From: Kribbella sp. NBC_01245
Lineage (GTDB): Bacteria; Actinomycetota; Actinomycetes; Propionibacteriales; Kribbellaceae
NCBI RefSeq assembly: GCF_036226525.1
Contig: NZ_CP108487.1
Span: forward strand, 5,270,001-5,334,000
Direction of reading: 5' to 3'
DNA: 64,000 nucleotides
The position numbers were made by a program, and so were the translations under genes. Of the stretch, positions 49,219 through 58,950 are shown one piece after another. Position 1 is the first letter of the stretch. Every line of letters starts with the position of its first letter. Under the pieces are notes generated by a model. It worked only from the letters and a program-made list of their open reading frames with translations, made no database searches and was not told the DNA's origin.

Positions 49219-49409
49219 GTTCCTGAGGATCTCAGCAGCCCTCTCAGGCCAGGCCGCAGCAGCGGCGACGCCGGTCCGGATAGTGCGTCGGGTGATCACC
49301 GGACGGCGGTGCGTGGCCCTGCCGCTCCGTCGAGGACCTTGTTGGGGGCTTGACGGAGGCGTAGCGTCGCTGGTGTCCCTTTCGGGACAATGGTGTGGGG
49401 AGGGGTCCG

Positions 49410-50720
49410 ATGCATCAGCTCTTCCGGCCCTGTCATGTACTGATCCAGGCAGTGGCTGTCGCTTTGATCTCGTCTCTGGGGGTCTCGGGAGCTGCGGACG
49501 CAACGACCGACGACCGGCTCCTGTCGCCGACAGTCAAGCAGGTCGGTACCTTCGCCGGTGTGCCATACGTCCAGTACGACGGCATATTCGAAGGCGACAC
49601 GTCTACCGGCGCCTTTCGTGTGCCCTACCGCATCACGGCACCGACCGATCCCTCGCTCGGAAACGCGACGGTTCTGGTCGAACCGTCTCACTTCGTCATC
49701 GGACTCGGCGCCCTGAACATCTATCTGCGCCCAGACTTGCTCTTCACGCGCGGCTTTGCACACGCCGGCGTCGGATGGAGTACGACGTCGTTCGGCCCGG
49801 GAGCCGATCAGCGAATCCTCGACCCGTCGGCACCGGGTGTCTTCATCGAGGGTGGAGTCGAGGACTCCGGAGGGCGGACCGACCACGAGATCATCACGGA
49901 GTTCGCCAAGGCGCTGGCGACGGACCCGGAGGCCGGTTCGATGCTCGGCCGGGTGTCGCGTCGGTATGCCACCGGCTTCTCCGACTCGTCGTTCGCCATC
50001 ATGGACCTTGTCACCTCGGGGCGCGCCGCGAACGTGTTCGATCTCGCGCTGCCGTTCACCACCGAAGGGGCTGACCCGCAACTCGCGATCGCCGCTCGGC
50101 GCTACAGCGGCAAGCTCGTCATCGTGAACTCCGAGGCGGAAGTATCGGACAACCTCGTCGACCGCGGCGTCGCCCCGAACCATTACCGGTTCTATGCCGT
50201 CGCTGGTACACCGCACATACCCGATTTCCTTGACGTTCCGTTCTTCTCGAGTGGATCGACGCCGGCGTCCTGGGTACCAGCGCTGCGCGCACACTTCCTG
50301 CAGGGCCATCGCTGGGTCGTGACCGGCGCACCTCCCCCGTCGAGCTACCACCTGAAGACAGCCGCCGACCGTGAAGTGGCCAGGGATGCCAACGGCAACG
50401 CGATCGCTGTGAACGCGAGTGGACAACCGGTCCCGCGCCTGCCGTTCCTCGAGCTCGGCGAGGCGCGCTTCGTCACCGGTTTCACCGGGTCGTACGCCGA
50501 CGTACGAACAATCGCGCAACTCGGCTTCGGAGCCCACGCTGCCTACGCCAAAGCCTTCAGGGACCGACTCGCGGCGTACCTCAAGGCCGGCTACATCCTC
50601 TCGGACGATGCAGCCAGCATGCGTGCGCGGTCAGGGCTGTGTGTCCCGCTCACCTACACGGAGACATACCGCGACCACTACGAGCAGTTCGTCGCCATCG
50701 CCTCCTGCACTACCGCCTAG
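49410..50720 (+). CDS. Secreted alpha/beta hydrolase-like protein on tRNA island
   Basis: A 436-residue protein starting at ATG 49410 (GGGAGGGG upstream). A signal peptide (about 10-28) is followed by a domain resembling the bacterial Abhydrolase_10 group. GFSDSS could hold the nucleophile serine and GTPHIPD a histidine. The C-terminus has two cysteines (GLCVPLTY and IASCTTA). It is the only clear gene between the two 66-nt attachment copies; no integrase is present. The natural substrate is unknown. Confidence 0.72.
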   Translation: MHQLFRPCHVLIQAVAVALISSLGVSGAADATTDDRLLSPTVKQVGTFAGVPYVQYDGIFEGDTSTGAFRVPYRITAPTDPSLGNATVLVEPSHFVIGLGALNIYLRPDLLFTRGFAHAGVGWSTTSFGPGADQRILDPSAPGVFIEGGVEDSGGRTDHEIITEFAKALATDPEAGSMLGRVSRRYATGFSDSSFAIMDLVTSGRAANVFDLALPFTTEGADPQLAIAARRYSGKLVIVNSEAEVSDNLVDRGVAPNHYRFYAVAGTPHIPDFLDVPFFSSGSTPASWVPALRAHFLQGHRWVVTGAPPPSSYHLKTAADREVARDANGNAIAVNASGQPVPRLPFLELGEARFVTGFTGSYADVRTIAQLGFGAHAAYAKAFRDRLAAYLKAGYILSDDAASMRARSGLCVPLTYTETYRDHYEQFVAIASCTTA

Positions 50721-50978
50721 CAGCGCTGCTCAGCTCCCGCGGCTTTCTGTCCGTTAGCTCGCAGACGCTGACGTGGGCACTCCGGACTTCCAACTCGTGT
50801 TTCAGCACTCGACGGACAGCGGCTGAAACACAGGCCCAGGCGGATCTGCGATGCTGCCACAGGGTCTCATTGTGTGGGTCTCATCCGCGACAGTTCGGGG
50901 TCATTCGCCATGGTTCAGAGCCCATGTCGGCAAGGCTCAGAAGTGCGTCAGGACCTGCGCTGAACCTCGGATTGCGGT

Positions 50979-51044
50979 CTTGGAAAGCGTGTTGGGGGCA
51001 ACCCCTCACGAGTTCGAATCTCGTATCCTCCGCCACTCCCCGAG
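50979..51044 (+). repeat. Partial tRNA-Ser copy (attachment site, right copy)
   Basis: It is identical to 49065-49130 (66 nt) but lacks the tRNA 5' half, so it cannot make a tRNA. It defines an integrated segment of about 1.9 kb. The gap 50721-51329 otherwise contains only this copy and the terminator after it. Confidence 0.88.
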
Positions 51045-51110
51045 TGACCGGTTGACCGGTGTTTCCGCTGGTCAGAGCACCATCCGGCACTCAGCGAGTA
51101 CGAACACAAG

Positions 51111-51144
51111 GAAGGGCGGTTCCCGGTCTCGGGAACCGCCCTTC
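51111..51144. terminator. Hairpin terminator after the right attachment copy
   Basis: GAAGGGCGGTTCCCG (51111-51125) and its complement (51130-51144) form a 15-bp stem with a GTCT loop. The text beyond it (CCTCTCAGGCAGG) resembles that beyond the left terminator (CCTCTCAGGCCAGG), hinting that the duplicated region is longer than 66 nt but has diverged. Confidence 0.85.
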
Positions 51145-51329
51145 TGCCGTTCAGTCTCAACAGGCCTCTCAGGCAGGCACCAGGACTGTCGGATCCGGAA
51201 CGTAGTGTTCGTGGAACAGGTGAATGGTGGCCATTCGAGGGCGCCACAGGGCACGACAAGGAGTCAGGCGATGACGCGTCCGCGGTGCTTATGTCACACG
51301 AATCCGTCGCACTCAACTCGGGAGGCGTT

Positions 51330-51998
51330 GTGAAGCTCCTTCTCACATCCGGAGGCGTTACGAACGAGAGCATCCGCGATGCGCTGGTCGATCTGCTGGG
51401 CAAGCCGATCTCCGAGTCCCGTGCGCTCTGCATCCCCACGGCGCAGTGGGGCCAGCCGATGCTCGGGCCCGCCTCGGTGCGAAGCTTCGTCGCCGGCGAG
51501 CCTCCGTGGCACATGATGACCAGCCTGGGCTGGGCGTCCTTGGGCGTCCTGGAGCTCACCGCGCTGCCCAGCATCGGCGAGGAGCGGTGGGTGCCGTGGG
51601 TCCGAGAGGCCGACGTGCTGCTGGTGGACGGCGGCGAGACGACGTACCTGTGCCACTGGATGCGAGAGTCAGGGCTGTCGCGGGTCATGCTGTCGCTGCC
51701 CGAGACGGTCTGGGTAGGGATGAGCGCCGGCAGCATGGTGATGACACCGCGGATCGGTGACGACTTCGTCTCGTGGCCGTCTGCCCTGGACGACCGCACG
51801 CTCGGGGCCGTCGACTTCTCGATCTTCCCGCACCTGGACCACGAGCAGATGCCGGAGAACACCATGGCCGACGCGGAGAGATGGGCCGCCGGCATCGCCG
51901 GTCCGGCATACGCCATCGACGACCAGACCGCCATCAAGGTGACCGACGGCACCGTCGAGGTCATCTCCGAAGGACACTGGAAGGCCTTCCCCGCATAG
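51330..51998 (+). CDS. Peptidase S51-like (dipeptidase E family) protein
   Basis: A 222-residue protein of the class I glutamine-amidotransferase-like fold. The start is GTG 51330 (GGGAGG upstream). The nucleophile serine lies in VGMSAGSMV, preceded by LLVDGGETTYLCHWM. The C-terminal half has FPHLDHEQMP in place of the usual histidine-containing loop. Dipeptidase E cleaves Asp-X dipeptides; cyanophycinase is another relative. It is cytoplasmic and has no operon partner nearby. Confidence 0.87.
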   Translation: MKLLLTSGGVTNESIRDALVDLLGKPISESRALCIPTAQWGQPMLGPASVRSFVAGEPPWHMMTSLGWASLGVLELTALPSIGEERWVPWVREADVLLVDGGETTYLCHWMRESGLSRVMLSLPETVWVGMSAGSMVMTPRIGDDFVSWPSALDDRTLGAVDFSIFPHLDHEQMPENTMADAERWAAGIAGPAYAIDDQTAIKVTDGTVEVISEGHWKAFPA

Positions 51999-52324
51999 CC
52001 GCCGACTGCTATCGGAGTGTCCCAGCGCCCCTCCTGCGCGTCGTGCTTGGTCACGCCGCCGACCGACGGCATAGCCTGACCGCTCATGCCGCGTTGGGCG
52101 CGCGGCGTACGGCGATGCGCCGGGCGCGTCCAGTGCCGCGTGCGGACTTGGCTAGACGGGCTGCAGGTTGTTGCGATGGGGTCGCCTTGACCGTCGTCGA
52201 GCGGCCACCGTAGGTTTCTCGAGTGCCCACCGTGACTGGTCCGACGCGCACATGAAGGCTGTCCTTCGGGGAATGCGTTGATCACCACCGGAGAACGTTT
52301 CGGCCGAACCCGCCGTACATCGAC
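51999..52324. other. Intergenic stretch with no identified feature
   Basis: No RNA gene, repeat, hairpin with long arms or convincing small gene is seen. It probably holds the promoter of the ABC exporter operon. Confidence 0.5.
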
Positions 52325-54097
52325 GTGTGCGCAACCGTCCGCCGCTTTCGGTGCCCGGTGACCGCGACGTACGGCGTTCCTGGACCAGCTGCGCTGCGGA
52401 GCGCGAAGCGGTATCTGTTCTGGCTGCTGGGCCGTCAGCGTGGCCGGGCCGCGCTGGGAGCGTTCTTCAGCATCGTCTGGATGGTCGGCCTCGCCCTGAC
52501 GCCGTACCTGCTCGCCCAGGCCACTGACGAAGGGCTACGGCGGGGTGGACTCGAGCCGCTCCTGCCGTGGATCGGCGCTCTTCTCGCGGCCGGAGTTCTG
52601 ACTGCCTTCGTCGCGATCCTGCGGCATCGCACCATGACCAAGGTGAGGCTCGATGGCGCCTACCGGACAGTCCATGCGGTCGTCGTTCACTCGACGGTGC
52701 TCGGCAGTGAGCTGAACCGCAAGACCACCACGGGAGAGGTGGCGACTATCGGCATGAGTGACGCGTGGGTGATCGGTAACACCTTGGCCGTGGTCGGCCC
52801 TGGCGTCGGCGCGGTCGTCGCCTGTGTCGTCGTCGCGTTGCTGCTCTTCGCGATGTCGCCGGCCCTGGCCGCTGTCGTACTGCTTGGCCTTCCCGTGGTC
52901 GTCGTTCTGATCGGGCCGATTCTCGGTCGGCTCCAGAACCGCGCGACGGTTTATCGCGAGCGTCAGGGACGCCTCACCGCGCGCATGGTGGACATCGTCC
53001 AGGGCCTGCACGTGCTGAACGGGGTGGGCGGCAAACCGATGTTCTCCACTCGCTATGAGCAGGGCTCGGGCGAGCTTCGCGACGAGGGCTACCGGGTGGC
53101 CTCGATCGCGAGCTGGATCCCGGCCATCGCGGTCGGAGCTCCGGTCGTCTTCCTGGCCGGGGTGACCTGGGTGGCCGCGCGGATGGTGGCCGGCGGGGAA
53201 CTCTCGGTCGGCGATCTGGTGGGCGCCTACGGCTACGCCGCCTTCCTCGTCGTACCGCTCGCCGCACTGATCGAGAGTGCCTCGGACATCAATCAGGGGC
53301 TCGTGGCCGCACGACGGGTCGTGGGATTCCTGTCCGCCGCGCCTGATTCCCTGTCGGTGGACGGCGAGCCGGGGCCTGCCGCCCGAGCGGTGTTGCGCGA
53401 CCCGGACTCCGGAGTGACGCTTCGGCCGGGAAGTTTCACCGCGGTCGCCAGTGCCCGCCCTCTCGATGCGTTGATCGTCATCGACCGGCTGGGCGGCTTC
53501 TGCCGGTCGGACGTCACGTGGGGCGGCCAGCGGCTCGCGACGATCGAGCCCACTGAGGTCCGGCAGCGAATTCTGGTGGCGGACAACGGAGCCGATCTCT
53601 TTGCGGGCACGCTACGCGAAGTGGTGTCCGGACGGTTCGACCGAGACGACGCGCTCTTGACCGATGCACTGCACACCGCTGCGGCGGAGGACATCCTGAC
53701 GGCCGCGCCCGATGGCCTGGCGACCGCTGTCGCCCCGCAGGGCCGCAACTTCTCGGGAGGCCAGCGGCAACGGATCCGGCTGGCCCGCGCCGTCGCCGCG
53801 GAGCCGGAGCTACTGCTGGCCTCCGAACCGACCTCAGCGGTCGACGCGTACACCGAGACGCTAATCGCACAGCGGTTGCGAGCTGCCCGTACCGGCATGA
53901 CGACCCTGGTGACCACTACCTCACCGGCCGTTCTGGACGTCGCCGATGTCGTCTACTTCCTCGTCGACGGAAAGGTGGCCGCGACGGGAACACATCGCGA
54001 GCTGCTGGACGGCGTACCTGGCTACCAACTACTGGTCTCTCGCGCTCTCGGTGAGTCCGAAGAGGACGAACCGAAGCCGACGTCAGGGCGCAGCTGA
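52325..54097 (+). CDS. ABC exporter half-transporter 1, degenerate nucleotide site
   Basis: A 590-residue membrane/ATPase fusion (six helices, about 25-320). The nucleotide domain lacks Walker A: VASARPLDA occupies 374-382. The signature NFSGGQRQR (475-483) is intact. Walker B reads ELLLASEPTS (495-504), with S for the conserved D, and the H-loop histidine is replaced by T/S (near 531-533). It is therefore the non-catalytic partner that contributes its signature to the other subunit's site. The start is uncertain (GTG 52325 or 52358). TGATG joins it to the next gene. Confidence 0.88.
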   Translation: MCATVRRFRCPVTATYGVPGPAALRSAKRYLFWLLGRQRGRAALGAFFSIVWMVGLALTPYLLAQATDEGLRRGGLEPLLPWIGALLAAGVLTAFVAILRHRTMTKVRLDGAYRTVHAVVVHSTVLGSELNRKTTTGEVATIGMSDAWVIGNTLAVVGPGVGAVVACVVVALLLFAMSPALAAVVLLGLPVVVVLIGPILGRLQNRATVYRERQGRLTARMVDIVQGLHVLNGVGGKPMFSTRYEQGSGELRDEGYRVASIASWIPAIAVGAPVVFLAGVTWVAARMVAGGELSVGDLVGAYGYAAFLVVPLAALIESASDINQGLVAARRVVGFLSAAPDSLSVDGEPGPAARAVLRDPDSGVTLRPGSFTAVASARPLDALIVIDRLGGFCRSDVTWGGQRLATIEPTEVRQRILVADNGADLFAGTLREVVSGRFDRDDALLTDALHTAAAEDILTAAPDGLATAVAPQGRNFSGGQRQRIRLARAVAAEPELLLASEPTSAVDAYTETLIAQRLRAARTGMTTLVTTTSPAVLDVADVVYFLVDGKVAATGTHRELLDGVPGYQLLVSRALGESEEDEPKPTSGRS

Positions 54098-55860
54098 TGG
54101 CCGACGACCCGACGCCGGACGGTCATCTTCCGGTTGCGACGAAGCGGGAGACCTGGCGGGCAGGGCTGAAGCTGATTCGTCTCGCGCGCCGAACCTTCGC
54201 CCTGATGGTGTTGCTGAACGTACTGGCGACCCTGGCCGGACTTGGCGGCCCCTGGCTGCTGGGAGAGATCGTCGATGCGGTCGTCAGCGGCCGTGGGGGT
54301 CAGGAGATCGACCGGCTGGCCCTGTTGATCGTGGTGTGTGCGTTGTTGCAGCTGGTACTGACGCGCTATGCCCGCAAAGTCGGAGCACGGTTCGGCGAAC
54401 GGACCTCGGCGCAGGTTCGCGAGCAGTTCCTTCGCCGGGTGCTGCGGCTACCGGCCGCGGTCGCCGAGCGGGTGCCGACCGGCGACATCACCTCGCGTGC
54501 ATCGACCGATGTGAACTCGGTCGCAAGCGCCTTGCGGGACGCGGTTCCGGACCTCCTGATCGCCGCCATCCAGACGCTGCTCGTCTTCGTCGCGGTCTTC
54601 GTCATCGATCCGCTGATGGGCGCCTGTGCCGTGATCGGCCTGTCGGGCATCTGGTTCGCCGGGCGCCGGTACCTGGCCAGAGCCCGGACGGCCTACCTCG
54701 CGGCCGGTGCCGCCAGCTCGACGTTGACCGAGGTGCTCACCGCGACCGTCTCCGGGGGCCGGACGGTCGAGGCCTTCGGGCTCCAGGAACGCCGGCTGCG
54801 AGCGAGCGTCGAGGCGATCGAGCACTCCCGCGACACCCGACTGCGAACCCTGGCTCTCCGGACCGCGCTGTTCCCCGTCATCGATGTCTCCTACATGCTG
54901 CCGCTGGTCGGCGTACTGCTCGTCGGCGGAACCTTGTACGGCAGCGGCCAGATCAGCCTCGGGGCGATCATCGCCGCCGTCTTCTACCTTCGCCAGCTGG
55001 CCGGGCCGCTGGAAGTGCTGTCGTGGTGGATCGATCAGATCCAGAGCTCGGCGGCGTCCTTCGCCCGGCTGGAGGGGATCGAGGCGATGGCCCGCCCCGC
55101 CCGTACGACGGCAGCCAGGCCGGCGGATGACCGGATCGAGGTGGAAGACGTCTGCTTCGCGTATCCCGGCGGGCCTGACGTACTGACCGAGGTCAACCTT
55201 CGCATTCAGCCCGGGGAGCATCTCGCCATCGTCGGAGTCTCCGGGGCCGGAAAGTCGACCCTGGGCCGATTGCTGACCGGCATCGAGCATCCGCGGACCG
55301 GGGCGGTCACGGTGGGCGGCGTTTCCGTCGCCGAGCTTCCACCCGAACAGCTACGCGAGCAGATCGTCCTGGTCACGCAGGACCATCATGTGTTCGCCGA
55401 TTCGGTCCGCGACAACCTGCTGATCGCGAGGCCGACGGCAGCCGACGAAGAGCTGCGAGCCGCCTTGGCGACCGTAGGAGCGAGCTGGATGGACGACCTC
55501 CCGGACGGCCTGGACACAGTGCTGGGCGACGGTGGTCTGGCGCTGGAGACGTCGCATGCTCAGCAGATCGCCCTCGCGCGGGTCGTCCTCGCCGACCCGC
55601 ACACGGTCGTTCTGGACGAGGCCACCTCGATGCTGGATCCCACGACTGCCCGCAGCGTCGAACGCGCACTCGCCGTGATCCTCGACGGCCGAACGGTGCT
55701 GGCGATCGCCCACCGGATGCACACCTCCCACGACGCGGACCGGGTCGCCGTGATGGCCGCCGGCCAAATCATCGAGATCGGCTCGCACACCGAGTTGCTC
55801 GAGGCCGACGGCGCCTACGCGGCACTATGGCGTTCCTGGCACGGCGACTCCGCAGATTGA
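54097..55860 (+). CDS. ABC exporter half-transporter 2, catalytic partner
   Basis: A 587-residue half-transporter with six helices (about 30-320). Walker A GVSGAGKST (380-388), Q-loop Q428, Walker B VVLDE (504-508) and the H-loop H539 are intact, but the signature loop is replaced by ALETSHAQQ (482-490). With the partner, one complete ATP site (this Walker A, partner's signature) and one dead site would form. The substrate is unknown; lipid, peptide or drug export is possible. Confidence 0.9.
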   Translation: MADDPTPDGHLPVATKRETWRAGLKLIRLARRTFALMVLLNVLATLAGLGGPWLLGEIVDAVVSGRGGQEIDRLALLIVVCALLQLVLTRYARKVGARFGERTSAQVREQFLRRVLRLPAAVAERVPTGDITSRASTDVNSVASALRDAVPDLLIAAIQTLLVFVAVFVIDPLMGACAVIGLSGIWFAGRRYLARARTAYLAAGAASSTLTEVLTATVSGGRTVEAFGLQERRLRASVEAIEHSRDTRLRTLALRTALFPVIDVSYMLPLVGVLLVGGTLYGSGQISLGAIIAAVFYLRQLAGPLEVLSWWIDQIQSSAASFARLEGIEAMARPARTTAARPADDRIEVEDVCFAYPGGPDVLTEVNLRIQPGEHLAIVGVSGAGKSTLGRLLTGIEHPRTGAVTVGGVSVAELPPEQLREQIVLVTQDHHVFADSVRDNLLIARPTAADEELRAALATVGASWMDDLPDGLDTVLGDGGLALETSHAQQIALARVVLADPHTVVLDEATSMLDPTTARSVERALAVILDGRTVLAIAHRMHTSHDADRVAVMAAGQIIEIGSHTELLEADGAYAALWRSWHGDSAD

Positions 55861-55884
55861 CCGTGTGCTTATTGCGAGCGGCCG

Positions 55885-56316
55885 TCAGGGGCGAAGCCGG
55901 CGGGCGACCGCGGGGATCACGATGGCGGCGGCGACCAGGTGCGTCACCATCAGGAGTGCCTTCGTGGAAGTGCCGGCGTCCGCGAGCACGTCGGGCACCC
56001 AGGAGAGCACAGTGAGCGCCACAGTGGTGCGGATCCACGCGGTACGCGGGCTGCCGGCGAAGCGGCGCAGCACCAAGGCGATGAGCAGTCCGAGAACCGC
56101 GAAGATGGCGGTCGTCACCGCGAACCCGGCAATCGGGATCGGGACGCCGGAGACGGCGATGCTGATCCCGGCAGTCCGGCCAACAGCGGCGAGCACCGTC
56201 GTGGCGGCCGCGGCGAGGACGGTGGCTACGGCCCCGCCCCGCAGCAGTGAACCCGCCGACGGTGCGGCGGTCGTGGTGGCGGCAGTGGCGAGGGCGGTGT
56301 TGTAGGTGGCAGACAT
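55885..56316 (-). CDS. DUF6069 membrane protein
   Basis: A 143-residue protein with four predicted helices (about 25-50, 60-83, 95-112, 118-137). It matches the actinobacterial DUF6069 pattern, with SGVPIPIAGFAVTTAIFAVLG and a SWVPDVLAD loop. GGAGG about 7-11 nt before the ATG supports the start. The function is unknown. It is convergent with the ABC exporter operon. Confidence 0.75.
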   Translation of the reverse strand: MSATYNTALATAATTTAAPSAGSLLRGGAVATVLAAAATTVLAAVGRTAGISIAVSGVPIPIAGFAVTTAIFAVLGLLIALVLRRFAGSPRTAWIRTTVALTVLSWVPDVLADAGTSTKALLMVTHLVAAAIVIPAVARRLRP

Positions 56317-56502
56317 AGTGACCTCCGATGGTGCACCGACCGGCCCGTTGCCGGTCTCTCACCCGCTACGTCGAAACTGACTCGACACCGCACGACACGA
56401 CCCGGGAACTTTCTCGAAGATCTGTCAGGACGGGCCTCAGCCCCGCACTAGGACTGCGGGCCGCTGTGGTTGTTGCTGCCTGTGTCGACGAAGCCGGGGC
56501 AG

Positions 56503-57432
56503 TCAGATCCAGCCCTGCTGCTTGGCGAGGATGGCGGCTTGGACTCGGTTGGCGGTGTCGAGGCGGATGAGCAGGTCGGCGACGTACCGGCGGTAGGTCC
56601 GTAGGCTGACGCCCAGTTCGCGGGCCGCGATCTCGTCTTTGACCACCGTCGCCAGTAGGTGAAGGATCTGCCGGTCTCGGGCTGTCAGGTGTGGCGGGGT
56701 GTCCGGCTCGATGTCGGCGGCATGCGTCCAGACCCGCTCGAAGAGGTCGACGAGGGTGGCGACCGCGCCGGCCTGGCGGATCATCAGGGCGCCGGAGCCG
56801 CTGGCGTTCGGCACGGTCGGTACGAAGGCGACCGAACGATCCAGGATGACCATCTGCTGCACCGCCTCATCGGTCACCCGGTGCCGGTCTCCCGCCCGGT
56901 GCAACTGCAGGCAGTACTCGACCACCGCCGGGTCGTTCAGGTGCTCCCGGGGAATGATGGTGCGCCACTGCACCCCCTTGCCCAGGCGGTCGATGAAGCG
57001 CGGCATGTGGCCGGTCCGAACCTTGCGCTGCTTGTGATGCATCGACAGTGCCTCTTCGGCGTCCTGCGCGAGGGCCCAGATCCGCTCGTCGACGCGCTCG
57101 GCACCCTCGATCTTCTCCATCGAGTACTGCGTGTCCGCCTGACGGACCTCCGCGCTCAGCGAGTGGAGTGTCTCCCAGGCACTCGAGATGCGCCGAACCT
57201 CCGCGTTCGCCTCTTGCAGTCGTCGCCTGATCAGCCGGGTTATCCCGACCTCCGGCTCGACCGCGGTGGCTCGACCGCAGTCGTCGAGCCGGACCAGCTC
57301 GAGCTCGGCCAACCGGGTCAACGCCGCCTCGACCGCGTCCTGCCCGCCATCGGCCACCGTCTCGCCTTCGCGCAAGAGGGCCCGGTAGACCCGCTCCTCG
57401 AACTCGGTCAGTCCGAGGCTGTCAAGACTCAC
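56503..57432 (-). CDS. TrmB-like/LuxR-type two-domain transcriptional regulator
   Basis: A 309-residue protein (GTG 57432, GGAGAAG upstream) with the same architecture as the regulator at 14715-15707. The N-terminal winged helix has LGLTEFEERVYRALLREG and LAELELVRLDD. The middle effector region carries PRFIDRLGKGVQWRTIIP. The C-terminal LuxR HTH has LTARDRQILHLLATVVKDEIA and GVSLRTYRRYVADLL. It is divergent from a secreted serine protease gene, which is the likely target. Confidence 0.86.
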   Translation of the reverse strand: MSLDSLGLTEFEERVYRALLREGETVADGGQDAVEAALTRLAELELVRLDDCGRATAVEPEVGITRLIRRRLQEANAEVRRISSAWETLHSLSAEVRQADTQYSMEKIEGAERVDERIWALAQDAEEALSMHHKQRKVRTGHMPRFIDRLGKGVQWRTIIPREHLNDPAVVEYCLQLHRAGDRHRVTDEAVQQMVILDRSVAFVPTVPNASGSGALMIRQAGAVATLVDLFERVWTHAADIEPDTPPHLTARDRQILHLLATVVKDEIAARELGVSLRTYRRYVADLLIRLDTANRVQAAILAKQQGWI

Positions 57433-57675
57433 AAGGCTTCTCCGGAAGGCGGCAGGCCGGTCGCGCCGCGCTGAGACTGCGGTGTCACCCAGATGCCAGC
57501 CGATGGCACGTGGTTGCAGCGGCAATCTCTAGTGCGGGCGAGTTGACGCGAACAATGATCACACCGAGACAGCCAGATGGCGATTTCGGTGCCCACGGCA
57601 ACCTGCTCCATCGGGGATCGCGAGTCCACATCCGGCCGGCCTCATTCGCCCCCGAGATTCCCTGAAGGAGTAGAT

Positions 57676-58950
57676 GTGCGGATTCACCGAACGAGTCGCC
57701 TCTCCGCACGGACGCGAGGTGTCGCCGCTCTGCTGGTCATGTCGATGGCAGCGACGGCGGTATCCCTGAGTATGTCCGGGCAAGCCAGTGCAGCAGACCG
57801 GCCATTGGCGCCCATGTTCGATCTGACCCCGGGCCCGGCCACGCCGTACGCGGCCACCAAAACACTCGAAGCCCTTAACAACAAGCTCTTCGCAGAACCG
57901 GCTCAATGGGCAGGCGTCTGGTACGACCACAAGGCCGGCCAGATCGTCACCGCCGTACCCCAGAACGCAACGCAACGAACGCTGACCGCCGCCGGCACGA
58001 CCGGCAAGGTGGTAATGGTCAGCCGCAGTTTCGCCGATCTCAAGAAGATCTCCGACGAGATCATCCACCGCCCGTCCATCGCCTCGGTCCCGGTCACGAG
58101 TACCGGTATGGACTGGGAGCACAACGCCGTAGTCGTCGGACTGGAGCACGTGACCGACGACGCCCGCGCGGAGCTCGCCTCCGAGTTCGGCGATGCGGTG
58201 ACCGTGCAGGAGGTCGGCCGGGCGGTGCAGCAGAACGGGCCTGACCGATGGCGAGACCGCTACCCGTACTGGGGTGGCTCGGGATGGGCTCCCAACGGGG
58301 ACAGTGGTACGCCCGCGTGCTCGACGGCCTTCGCGGTACGGCGTCCGGACCGCTCGAAGAAGTTCCTGCTGACCGCCGGCCATTGCAACAGCCCGACCGC
58401 CGAGGACGCGGCAACGCTGAACACCCAGAGCACTGCCTGGAATAACCTCATCGGCACCAGCAAGGGCTACCAGAACTCGCTGTGCGGCACGAAGAGCAGC
58501 TGCGAGATCGGCTCCACCAAGTACGGCGACCTCTCGGTGATCCGGGTGTCCGGCATCGAGCCGCGGATCTACAGCGGCGCCGCCCGCGCCACAGGTTCGA
58601 TAGCGGTCACGAACACCCAGACCAGCCACCCGGCGGTCGACAGCTGGGTATGCGTGAGTGGAGCCACAACAGGTTCGCACTGCGGCTACCGGGTCACCAC
58701 TAACTTCACCTCAGTCCGCTATGACGACGGAGCGGTGATGACACCGGTCGTCCAAACCCTCAACACCAACGGCAGTTGCACGAGCGGCGGCGACTCTGGC
58801 GGCGCCGTGTACCTGCCGATCTCGAGCGGAGGCATCAGCGCGTCCGGCGTACACAGCGGCAGTAATCACGACCCAGGCAGCTGCGTCACCTGGTACACGT
58901 CGATCTACTACGCGCACAAGCTGTTCGACGTCGTGACCGAGACGTCCTGA
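57676..58950 (+). CDS. Secreted chymotrypsin-family (S1) serine protease
   Basis: A 424-residue preproprotein. The start is GTG 57676 with GAAGGAG upstream (an overlapping ATG at 57674 is out of frame). A signal peptide ends near ASAA, a pro-region of about 150 residues follows, then the mature domain with H236 (LLTAGHC), D285 (KYGDLSV) and S374 (GGDSGGA). Six or more cysteines form the usual disulfides. It resembles alpha-lytic/streptogrisin-type proteases. A terminator follows at 58971-59002. Confidence 0.92.
   Translation: MRIHRTSRLSARTRGVAALLVMSMAATAVSLSMSGQASAADRPLAPMFDLTPGPATPYAATKTLEALNNKLFAEPAQWAGVWYDHKAGQIVTAVPQNATQRTLTAAGTTGKVVMVSRSFADLKKISDEIIHRPSIASVPVTSTGMDWEHNAVVVGLEHVTDDARAELASEFGDAVTVQEVGRAVQQNGPDRWRDRYPYWGGSGWAPNGDSGTPACSTAFAVRRPDRSKKFLLTAGHCNSPTAEDAATLNTQSTAWNNLIGTSKGYQNSLCGTKSSCEIGSTKYGDLSVIRVSGIEPRIYSGAARATGSIAVTNTQTSHPAVDSWVCVSGATTGSHCGYRVTTNFTSVRYDDGAVMTPVVQTLNTNGSCTSGGDSGGAVYLPISSGGISASGVHSGSNHDPGSCVTWYTSIYYAHKLFDVVTETS

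Noticed and set aside
50979..51044. A second functional tRNA-Ser
   Set aside because: The acceptor 5' strand and D arm are absent; only the 3' half is duplicated.
51999..52324. Minus-strand frame reading AMPSVGGVTKHDAQEGRWD
   Set aside because: It is part of a frame running antisense to the S51 peptidase gene, with no signal or family match.
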